A stretch of 64,000 nucleotides of DNA from Tritrichomonas musculus (Eukaryota > Parabasalia > Tritrichomonadida > Tritrichomonadidae): contig JAPFFF010000005.1 of the NCBI GenBank assembly GCA_039105265.1, positions 5,193,501 to 5,257,500 of the forward strand, given 5' to 3'. How positions within the stretch are numbered: position 1 is the first letter of the stretch; the number at the start of each line of letters is the position of its first letter. The notes below the pieces were generated by a model. It was not told the DNA's origin. It did no database searches and was given only the letters and a program-made list of their open reading frames with translations. Positions 56,307 to 64,000 of this stretch are shown here, one piece after another. A program made the position numbers and the translations under genes.

Positions 56307-56882
56307 AGAAAAGTTTTTTTTTCAAGCCATTGCTTTAGACATCAAATCTATTCTAAAAATTATCCAATTATAAACGGACGAAAAATATAACCATTTTTAC
56401 GAAATTTCATTTATTTAATATAAAATAATTAAAAGATTATACGAAAACTCAACATCTGAAGGAGCGCCTAAAGATGAAGGCGGCCAGATAGATATTAATA
56501 ACATTTAAGAACAAACAAGTGATGAAAGTAAAATGATGATAGCATAACCATTCATAAAACCTGTTAAGGCTTTTTATAAACCAGATCCAATTTTTATCAT
56601 TTATATATATATGCTGATATCTAGAAAATACACAGACAACACTTTGCAAGTTTACGGTTTATTTATACTTATTAAAAATTAATATATAAAAATCATTCTA
56701 TACATTTATATGCAATACATTATTAATATTTCAATATTCCACAGCTTTATGTATTCCCTCTGGAAATATATTTGAATAGGATTATTATATGCGAAGTTTG
56801 CATTGTGAACACATTAAAAAAGACATAACGTTTTTTAATACGTTATTCAATTTTTCTCTAGTCATTTTTACACGAAAATATG

Positions 56883-57805
56883 GCTTCATTTTTGGACCAA
56901 GATGAGTAAAAAGTTGGTCCATTTTTTTGAGAGAAAAACGATCAAAATTTTCAAAATTCTTTTCATTAAATAAAATTTCATACACACTAAAGAAGTGAAA
57001 GCAAAAAAGAGTATAATGGCATTATTTTTTAATAAATAATTTATTTTATTAAGCTCTCTTTGTTTTTTTGGTATAAAAATGTATTTTGGACCAAATAATC
57101 TAAGAAAGTGATTTAATGATGCGCGCAATCTAGTGTTTTAATTGATTAGTTGGTAATATAAGCATTTGCGCTTCGTTTGATTCATCTTTTTGAACAAGAT
57201 ATTTAAAAAATATTTTACATTTGCTATAAACTTAATTAGCTTAGTAATTATATAAGCAAGCCAGTACTTCTAATATTTTAGGCAAATAATAAATACTTGC
57301 GCAAATATAAATCTTTCGAAAATGATTCTTTTTAATAAAATTTTATATTTAATATTAGCATATGAATTTGTATTCAAATTTTTGAATACTTTTATACGAA
57401 AATATCTCAGAATATTTTGGACCAGAGAAAAAAGATTTTTTGGACCATGTAAACTTATTAAAATAGCATGTAAAGCATTCAAAAACTGGTAAATCGGTTT
57501 TTTTGGACCAAAATGTAAAACTATTTAGACCAGGCGAATTTTTTTTAGACCAAGGCGAAATTTTGACGAAAAAAATGTAAATTTTCTATCAATTTTTTGA
57601 GAATTTTTAGCTTGGTAGCTTTGAAAAAATAGTTCAAAAAGTTATTCAAAAAATAAAATTTTAGAGGAAAAAAAATTTTTATTTTAAAGAAAAAAAAAGA
57701 TAAAAAATATATGATTTCATTTCATTTTTTTTGGGTAAAAATTTACAAAATTTTAATAAGGTCCAATGGACCAAAAAAATTGTCCGTCCAAAGGTCCAAA
57801 AATTA
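56883..57805. repeat. Cluster of TTTTGGACCA motifs
   Basis: The decamer TTTTGGACCA or its complement recurs near 56890, 56915 (inverted), 57084, 57413, 57437, 57500, 57768 (GGTCCAATGGACC) and 57789 (GGTCCAAAA), with TAGACCA variants at 57525 and 57548. It resembles the TTTTTTGG...CACC and AGACCAGG motifs in the elements at 46340 and 59565 and may be a related, more decayed element. No gene was recognised in 56307-57978. Confidence 0.5.
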
Positions 57806-57978
57806 AGCCATACACGAAAATATAAATATTAACCAAATATTAATTTATTTTCATCCAAATACTTTATTCATTCAGTTATGAAACGAATCTTTTTGATTTT
57901 TGAATAGTATATTTGGTCAATATAATCATATTTTTAACAATTTTCTGAAAGAAAATTTTCATGTGACCAGCAAAATAT

Positions 57979-58419
57979 ATGTCATCTCGCAGGATTTTAT
58001 CAGACTACAAACTTATCACTACACAACCACCTGATGGCGTGCGGTTGGTCAACCAAATAAAAATGGATGAATGGGAAGTCGAGATTGACGGACCTCTTGA
58101 TACTATTTGGGAAGGTGGAAAATTTCGACTTATTGTTTCATTCCCAAGCGATTACCCATTTAGAGCGCCGAGTGTTCGTTTTAAAACCCAAATATTCCAT
58201 CCCAACGTTTCAAAAGAAGGTGGAATTTGCCTCGATCTTTTGATAGATAAATGGCTTCCTTCTTATCATGTTGGATCTCTTCTTGTTTCAATTCGTTCTT
58301 TTCTTGATGAACCAAATCCTGAGCACGGTCTTAACAGCGAAGCCCTTGAACTCTTTCGTCACAATAAACCGAAATATGAACAAACTGTTCGTGAATTGAT
58401 TCAAAAACAACATGTTTAA
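57979..58419 (+). CDS. Ubiquitin-conjugating enzyme E2
   Basis: 146 residues, the size of a minimal UBC fold. Helix 1 (SSRRILSDYKLITTQ) is followed by the beta-meander, FPSDYPFRAPSVRFKT (the PxxPP-like loop), H74-P75-N76 in IFHPNVSKEGG and the active-site C84 in GGICLDLLIDKW. The crossover and C-terminal helices read PSYHVGSLLVSIRSFLDEPN, then LNSEALELFRHN and KYEQTVRELIQKQ. The HPN asparagine and catalytic Cys are both kept, so it should be active. It resembles the UBC1/UBE2D-UBE2N-UBE2W-sized class in general; the exact class is not decided. The N-terminus MSSRRI lacks extensions. It passes ubiquitin or a ubiquitin-like protein to RING or U-box ligases. Confidence 0.93.
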   Translation: MSSRRILSDYKLITTQPPDGVRLVNQIKMDEWEVEIDGPLDTIWEGGKFRLIVSFPSDYPFRAPSVRFKTQIFHPNVSKEGGICLDLLIDKWLPSYHVGSLLVSIRSFLDEPNPEHGLNSEALELFRHNKPKYEQTVRELIQKQHV

Positions 58420-58696
58420 TAAAGTGTATCATTATTATTTAATTTCTATATATTTTTCATTATTATATTTTTTTATCTCACCTTATCTCTTTTTTTTATT
58501 TTCAAAAGCAAATGAGATTAATCTCAATAAAGAAATGCCATTTGCTTATTGGCTTAAGATAAATTATACTTGCTTTTGTAAATACAATATAAAAAAACAC
58601 TTTATATAAATTTTATCAGAGATAAATAAATCTTTATAAATATTATAATTATTTTGGTTCAGTTTGATCTAAATATTATAGTAAGAATATATATAT

Positions 58697-59338
58697 TTAA
58701 GAATTTGGTGTGGTAACTTCATCGTTTTGCCACATTGCAAGTGGATCAGCACTGAATGTTGCGATCATTTTTCCAAAATGATTAAGAAGCTCAGCAGCAT
58801 TCTTTGTAATTGGTTGGCCAACATGGCATACTTCATAATCACGAATATTGTTAATTGTTCCATTATCAAGTTGAACAGGCAAACCTAATTCACGTAAATG
58901 TGAATCCATACTGTATGGAAATTGAGTGAGGTGTCCAGCAGGTACAACAAAAGTTTCAGTTGCAATGAAACCAGTGGTTGCATAATCGGGGCATGTCAAT
59001 GATTTCATAAATTGAATAACGTCTTCAAATGATTCATCTGTCATAAATAAAGCGCAATTTTCACCGATATATTGGTTTAATTGATAAATATTTGGTCTAA
59101 GTGATGTTTCTTCAGTTGTTCCAAGAGCATATCCAATAATCTTTTTCTTCGCCAGGCATAAATATGATGAACGGAATCTTCTGCGAATGTCGTTGAGATG
59201 GTCTGCCTTCTTGTTTGTTAATTTAATTACAAAAATCCTTTGGTATTTCATAACCATATCTTTAATTGCTTGTGACTCTGCGATCTTATCTTCCTTGGTC
59301 TTTTTTGTTCCTCTTTCCTTACCTTCTTTTCTACCCAT
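58697..59338 (-). CDS. MRT4: MRT4 ribosome-assembly factor (P0/L10-like)
   Basis: 213 residues. A basic N-terminus (GRKEGKERGTKKTKEDKI) leads to a uL10/P0-type domain: YQRIFVIKLTNKKADHLNDI, RRRFRSSYLCLAKKKIIGYA, then LNQYIGENCALFMTDES. The insert typical of Mrt4 follows: YATTGFIATETFVVPAGHL, QFPYSMDSHLRELGLPVQLD, and NNIRDYEVCHVGQPITKNAA, matching the family QFPxSMExxLRxLGLP and YEVCxxGxxLTxxQA. There is no acidic P0 tail that would bind the stalk proteins, so it is Mrt4 rather than P0 itself. Mrt4 holds the P0 site on pre-60S particles in the nucleolus until P0 replaces it with the help of Yvh1. Length fits the family (about 215-240). Confidence 0.9.
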   Translation of the reverse strand: MGRKEGKERGTKKTKEDKIAESQAIKDMVMKYQRIFVIKLTNKKADHLNDIRRRFRSSYLCLAKKKIIGYALGTTEETSLRPNIYQLNQYIGENCALFMTDESFEDVIQFMKSLTCPDYATTGFIATETFVVPAGHLTQFPYSMDSHLRELGLPVQLDNGTINNIRDYEVCHVGQPITKNAAELLNHFGKMIATFSADPLAMWQNDEVTTPNS

Positions 59339-59557
59339 AGTAAAATTTTTGTTGGTTTATTTCTTCAAAATTCAATGACCTATATTGGTCGACCAAAATC
59401 CAATTTAATACAAATGACCATCTATCCACACAATTACTAAAATCACATTTTACTCAAAATCTTTCAAAGTAATTAAACACTCATAATTAAGATAACACAA
59501 AAATATTCTCATTATTATACTTATATTTTATAATACTCAACTTAATATATATATAAA

Positions 59558-60344
59558 TCTTGTATAAGCTTGTAAATTTGGTGAAATAAACGTTTTTTGG
59601 GTTTTAAAAATCACCAAATGTAACCATATTATTGTCAAATAAATTTTATTAATATTTATTATTGTCATAAACCATTGAATTATTTGAAAGAGGAATTAAA
59701 TGAGTTTTATCAAAAGTCATATTAATAATCGATAAGATTTTCTCAGTAAAAAATTGTTATTTTTTGAATATTACAAAATAATTGTATGATTTGTATAATA
59801 TATCATATAAAATAATAATAAAAAGCTCAATTATATTGACGATGAAAAGCCAAATAACCGATTTCACCAAAAGCCCAGGTCTTGGGTTTTTGGCGACAGC
59901 ATTCAATTTTGAATAGTTTACATATATTTTGGAGATCACCAAAACGGTTTTTTTGGCGATGGTGATTTGTAAAGCTTTCAAAATATCATTTATAAAATAA
60001 ATAAAAATAAAGATATAAATATATAATAAAATCAATAAAAGCATTTTTTCAATTGAAAATAAATTTTTTTTCATTCATATTTTAAATATATACCGATATA
60101 AAATGTATTTAAAATATTAATAGTATTTATATTTTTATGAATATATATAGCCGAGTAATTAAATAAATTCATTGAATTTATTGAATGTTGATTCGTAAAT
60201 TGAATTATTATTTAATCAAATATCTTTTAATTCATAAGAAATAACTTTTTAAAAGATTTATTAAAATCGCCAAAAGACCAGAAAGAATCACCAAGATCAG
60301 GTCTTTTTTTTACATTTGGGTATATTTTACAAGCTTATCTTGTA
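59558..60344. mobile_element. Small non-autonomous DNA element, copy 2, with 7-bp target duplication
   Basis: The element proper is 59565-60337 (773 bp), from TAAGCTTGTAAA to TTTACAAGCTTA, flanked by TCTTGTA at 59558-59564 and 60338-60344. The body matches copy 1 (46340-47202) almost base for base apart from short indels, a GGCGATGGTGATT difference near 59957, and the tandem duplication present only in copy 1. It lies in the shared upstream region of the MRT4 and Sel1 genes. Confidence 0.8.
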
Positions 60345-60451
60345 TTTCTAAATATTATATATGTTTAATTAAGTTTTATATAAAAATTTTTAAACTCGTT
60401 ATTTCGAATGAAAATTTAAACTTTTTGAATAGATTTAATCTATTTTAAAAT

Positions 60452-63400
60452 ATGAATCATGCTTCAAAAGAACCCACAATTTCTATTCGTGATATAAAAC
60501 GGCGCATTTCATCAGGAGATTTAGAAGCAGAAAGGCTTATGGGCTTGATTTTACTTGATGGGACTGGCGTTAAGAAAAATGTTAATGAAGGATTTCGATT
60601 ATTAAGAGAATCAGCAGAGCGCGGAGATTCGACTTCAGAATGTGATGTAGGGTTTTGTTTTCATACAGGTCAAGGCACTGATTTTAATTGTTCGGAAGCA
60701 ATACGATATTATCAATTATCAGCCAATCATTCAAATCCCAAAGGACACAACAATCTTGGATATTGCTTATTTAATGGCGAAGGTACTCATGCAGACCAAC
60801 AACAAGCTGCTTTACATTTCAAAATATCATCTGATAACAATTGTCCCGAAGGAGTTTGTAATTATGCTCGATGTCTTGAATATGGCGATGGGGTTCCTCA
60901 AGATCTACCAAAAGCTGCTTCATTATACAAAAAAGCCGCCGATTTGAACAATCCACATGCTATGTACTGTTACGGCCGTTGCCTGTCAAATGGAATAGGT
61001 GTACCCAAGAACGACCAATTAGCGGTTCAATATTTCAAGCAAGCTGCAGATAGGCATGATGAATATGGCCAATTATATTACCATCTTATGCTATTTAAAG
61101 GGCGCGGAATTGAGCGTGATGAAACAACTGCAGCGACGTTCTTTCAAAGAGAAGCATTAGCTGGGAATCCGCATGCACAGACCTATTATGGCATTGCCTT
61201 AGAGACAGGCCGAGGTGTTGCCAAAGTAGACATAAACAAGGCTTCAATGCAGTATCGAATGGCAGCAAACAACGGTGATCCACATGCCCAATTTTGCCTT
61301 GGATTGCTTTTTCGGGATGGAAAAGGCGTCTTGAAAAGTGAAGCTGAATCATTACGTCTCTTTAAACAGGCTGCAGATAACGGTTATGGTCGAGCTATGA
61401 TTATTTTTGCTAATTGTTTGGACGAAGGAATCGGTCTTCCTAAATTTAAGCCAGGCGCTGTTTCCTATTACAAAGCAGCCGCTGACAAAGGAAAAGTTGT
61501 TGGCCAATTCAAGTATGGTCAATTTCTTGAGGAAGGCGAATTTGTTGAAAAAAATTTGTCTCTGGCTGCTCGCTATTATAAAATGGCAGCTGACCAACAT
61601 TACGCTGAGGCTGAGTATTCATTAGGTCGTTTTTATGAGCTCGGAAAAGGTGTGAATATCGACATTTCAATGGCAGCTTCTTTGTACAAAAGAGCGGCTG
61701 ATCAAAGAGTCGATAGAGCTGAAGATCGTTATGGCAAATGCTTGCAAAGAGGACGAGGTGCTCCGAAAAGCGCTGTTCTCGCAATCGACTATTTCAGAAG
61801 AAGCGCCTCTCAAAAACTGGCAGCCGGTCAATATCATTTAGGAAGGTCGTTTGAAACAGGACTCGGGATTCCTTCTGGGCCTGATTTTACAGTTGCAATT
61901 AACAACTACAAATTGGCAGCTGCACAGAAACATCCTCAAGCGATCTACCATCTTGGTCTTCTGTACAAAAACGGAGTGAGAATGAATAACAGCACTAACA
62001 CAGCGTCAAACAGTCTGAATCAATACGGTAAGTCGAAGGCAAGATCAGTCAAGTATCCTTCTGAAACAATCACGAAGTTCATGAACTATCTGAACGGAAA
62101 AAGTGAGGACGAAAACAAATGTGGTGTGGGTGAGAGAATTGTGCTTGAGAAAGATCTGAATGAGGCTGCTCGTCTGTTTAAAGAAGCTGCAAACTTGTCA
62201 CACACAAAAAGTCTCTACGAATACGGTTTGTGCCTCCTCCATGGCGATGGAGTTTCGAAGGACGTTGAAGAAGCGAAGAAGCAATTCAAAAGAGCTGCAG
62301 CGCTTGATCACGCAGACTCAATGTTCTTGCTGGCGTTGATTTCGAAAGAAATCGACAAAGACGAAGAGGCAGCACTTAAATACTTGAGAGATGCAAGCGA
62401 ACACGACCATCCGATTGCACAATGCGAGCTCGGCAAGCTTCTTTACAACAAGATTAAAAGCAGCAACGAAAACGAATGCGAAAGTGAGATGATTCAATTG
62501 TTCGCTAAATCAGCTGCCGCTGGCTATGCCGATGCGCAGTTCTGGCTCGGTGTTGTCATTGAAGAAGGCAAGAACATCATTCAAACAGATGAAAACAGTC
62601 AGACTGTTAGCAATGATATTTCGGCGGTTATTTCGAGTTCGTCACATTTGAGTGTTGAACAGAAGGCCTTCACTTGTTTCTCTCTCGCTTCGAAGCAGTC
62701 ACATCCATTCGCTACAACAAGAAGAGGCCTCTACCTTCTACGGGGAGTTGGAACGGAGACAAACGTTGAAGAAGCACTCGAAATGTTTGAAAAGGCGGCA
62801 TATTTAGGCGACAATCACGCTTACTTCTTGCTCGGAAGATGTCACGAGTTCGGCGATGGTCTTGCAAATGAATTCCAGCCACAACCGCCAAGCAACTCAC
62901 TCGCATCAAACGCTGCAGTGCCTGCATCAAAGAGCACAGCAAACATCGCCGGTCCTGATCGTCCAACGACAATGCGACAGATCACAAAAGTCAAGTCAAA
63001 CGCAAGCATAAACATGAGCACAAATCAGAATCACGGCAAAAACGTCCAGTCGCCACAGAGAAACCCTCGGCACGCACACATCGCAAACCCGGGCTCAAAC
63101 AACAGCTCAGCTTCATCATCTTCCATTGGCTCTCGTCCTCCAACAAGTTCAACACAACTTCCTCCAATGAAGGACTGGATCAAGTACTACGAAAAGGCAG
63201 CAGAAGCCAAAGATCCAAGTGCTCTCTATTCACTTGGTCTTCTTTATGCTCGAAACATCATCAGCATCACACCAAGCGCAAACACAAACACAAGCACAAG
63301 CACAAACACAAACGCAAGCACAAATGATAATAATAATGTTGCTAATATGGAAAGGGCGGCTGCTTTGTTTGCTGAAAGCGCTGCATTGGGAAGCGCGTGC

Positions 63401-63931
63401 GGAAAGATGTGCTACAGCTGCTGCATTGCAAGAGGAGAAGGAGGAGTTGAGAAGGACTTGGAATTGGCATTCAAATTGGCTTCAGAGGCAAAAGAGAAAG
63501 GAATTCATTGGACAAGGATCGGAAGAAGTCCGTTTGAGTTTGAGGACGAGACTTCTTTCACAAGGCTTCTTCATGAAAAGGACAGTTCAAAAGACCCAAA
63601 GAAAAACAAGGACTACAACCCAGTTGTCAATAACGCACAGCTGAATCCTGAAGAGTCACTCGCTGATCTTGAAGAGGCTGCCAAAAAAGGACACCAAGGG
63701 GCAATGTTCATTTTGTCGACCACTGCGAAAGAAATAAATACTCCCGAGGGAGAGAAGCACTTGGCTGATGCAGCACCTTGGATCGAGAAGAAAGCAAAAG
63801 TTGTTCATCAGGAGATTAAAAAACGTAGACCTTCGTTGAAGAAGATTCAAATGACAAAGAAGTCAATTACAAGTCATCATAAGGCTCTGATAACAAAACC
63901 TGATGGAAAACATACTTTCATTGTCGTTTAA
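60452..63931 (+). CDS. Large Sel1-like repeat protein
   Basis: 1159 residues. About 12-14 Sel1-like repeats fill residues 20-520 with the usual A..Y...A..g...A...LG..Y..G.GV..D...A pattern: ANHSNPKGHNNLGYCLFNGE, ADLNNPHAMYCYGRCLSNG, ANNGDPHAQFCLGLLFRDGK, AADQHYAEAEYSLGRFYE. A second block (about 565-820) continues with AANLSHTKSLYEYGLCLLHG and AAAGYADAQFWLGVVIEEGK. A Ser/Asn/Pro-rich linker (about 805-905) precedes a third block to about 1090 (AEAKDPSALYSLGLLYARN), and the tail is basic. Sel1 repeats form superhelical scaffolds for signalling and ER quality-control complexes. No kinase domain, signal peptide or membrane helix is present, unlike the pseudokinase gene at 42185. The later two thirds are GC-richer than the start. 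A (AC)AAACACAAGC-type repeat codes the Asn/Thr/Ser run near 63283-63325. Confidence 0.85.
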   Translation: MNHASKEPTISIRDIKRRISSGDLEAERLMGLILLDGTGVKKNVNEGFRLLRESAERGDSTSECDVGFCFHTGQGTDFNCSEAIRYYQLSANHSNPKGHNNLGYCLFNGEGTHADQQQAALHFKISSDNNCPEGVCNYARCLEYGDGVPQDLPKAASLYKKAADLNNPHAMYCYGRCLSNGIGVPKNDQLAVQYFKQAADRHDEYGQLYYHLMLFKGRGIERDETTAATFFQREALAGNPHAQTYYGIALETGRGVAKVDINKASMQYRMAANNGDPHAQFCLGLLFRDGKGVLKSEAESLRLFKQAADNGYGRAMIIFANCLDEGIGLPKFKPGAVSYYKAAADKGKVVGQFKYGQFLEEGEFVEKNLSLAARYYKMAADQHYAEAEYSLGRFYELGKGVNIDISMAASLYKRAADQRVDRAEDRYGKCLQRGRGAPKSAVLAIDYFRRSASQKLAAGQYHLGRSFETGLGIPSGPDFTVAINNYKLAAAQKHPQAIYHLGLLYKNGVRMNNSTNTASNSLNQYGKSKARSVKYPSETITKFMNYLNGKSEDENKCGVGERIVLEKDLNEAARLFKEAANLSHTKSLYEYGLCLLHGDGVSKDVEEAKKQFKRAAALDHADSMFLLALISKEIDKDEEAALKYLRDASEHDHPIAQCELGKLLYNKIKSSNENECESEMIQLFAKSAAAGYADAQFWLGVVIEEGKNIIQTDENSQTVSNDISAVISSSSHLSVEQKAFTCFSLASKQSHPFATTRRGLYLLRGVGTETNVEEALEMFEKAAYLGDNHAYFLLGRCHEFGDGLANEFQPQPPSNSLASNAAVPASKSTANIAGPDRPTTMRQITKVKSNASINMSTNQNHGKNVQSPQRNPRHAHIANPGSNNSSASSSSIGSRPPTSSTQLPPMKDWIKYYEKAAEAKDPSALYSLGLLYARNIISITPSANTNTSTSTNTNASTNDNNNVANMERAAALFAESAALGSACGKMCYSCCIARGEGGVEKDLELAFKLASEAKEKGIHWTRIGRSPFEFEDETSFTRLLHEKDSSKDPKKNKDYNPVVNNAQLNPEESLADLEEAAKKGHQGAMFILSTTAKEINTPEGEKHLADAAPWIEKKAKVVHQEIKKRRPSLKKIQMTKKSITSHHKALITKPDGKHTFIVV
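63283..63325 (+). repeat. Short tandem repeat coding Asn/Thr/Ser
   Basis: A 6-base-type unit (ACAAAC / GCACAAGC) repeated in frame gives alternating Asn-Thr-Ser within a loop of the Sel1 protein. Confidence 0.6.
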
Positions 63932-64000
63932 TTTATTATGATATTGTTATTATTTTTATAAATATTTTTCTTTTCATCATCAATCCATCTTATATTGACT

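Noticed and set aside
1-64000. tRNA or rRNA genes, CRISPR arrays, spliceosomal introns of the trichomonad type
   Set aside because: No tRNA cloverleaf, rRNA block or spaced repeat array was recognised by eye, and no ACTAACACACAG-like branch/acceptor was seen; a covariance-model scan would be needed to exclude tRNAs.

Overview
This window looks like chromosomal DNA of a parabasalid protist (trichomonad), more like Tritrichomonas than a compact genome; the species is inference. The reasons are: single uninterrupted ORFs with the standard code and no intron seen; very AT-rich spacers of 0.3-2.7 kb; short leaders, several with an initiator-like TCA(T/C)(T/A) 7-17 bases before the ATG, as known from Trichomonas vaginalis; stop codons often followed by A to give TAAA; and gene families expanded in trichomonads (BspA-like LRR, BEACH, multi-membrane nucleotidyl cyclases, Myb proteins, Sel1 proteins, pseudokinases).

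Layout. 1-2.5 kb: the 3' end of a BspA-like LRR gene, then a 1.6-kb foldback element with perfect 574-bp inverted arms flanked by TA. 2.5-10.7 kb: a giant BEACH/WD gene (minus). 10.7-13.4 kb: AT-rich spacer. 13.4-20.1 kb: a membrane nucleotidyl cyclase and a CAP-domain protein. 20.4-26.2 kb: a coding relic, a TMEM62-like metallophosphoesterase, a small type I membrane protein, a PMT-type O-mannosyltransferase and a ubiquitin-like-fold protein. 26.4-36.2 kb: a beta-propeller protein, a Myb/SANT plus U-box-like protein, a TM9SF nonaspanin and a single-C2 protein. 36.6-50 kb: a CHD-type chromatin remodeller with a Gln-rich tail, a pseudokinase-Sel1 protein, an alpha/beta hydrolase, a basic disordered protein and a SAM methyltransferase. 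51.5-57.9 kb: a transposon graveyard with a two-gene DDE transposon, a pogo/Tigger-like relic, homopolymer tracts, hairpins and a GGACC-motif cluster. 58-64 kb: a ubiquitin-conjugating E2, the ribosome-assembly factor MRT4 and a large Sel1-repeat protein.

Genes are monocistronic on both strands and there is no operon logic. Themes are membrane traffic and secretory-pathway functions (BEACH, TM9SF, PMT, TMEM62-like, C2), signalling (cyclase, pseudokinase, Sel1 scaffolds), chromatin and transcription (CHD, Myb) and ubiquitin (E2, U-box-like, ubiquitin-like fold). The most novel material is in the mobile DNA: the foldback element, a pair of small elements each flanked by an exact 7-bp duplication, and the DDE transposon that carries an unrecognised companion gene. 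No tRNA, rRNA, CRISPR or virus-like element was recognised.
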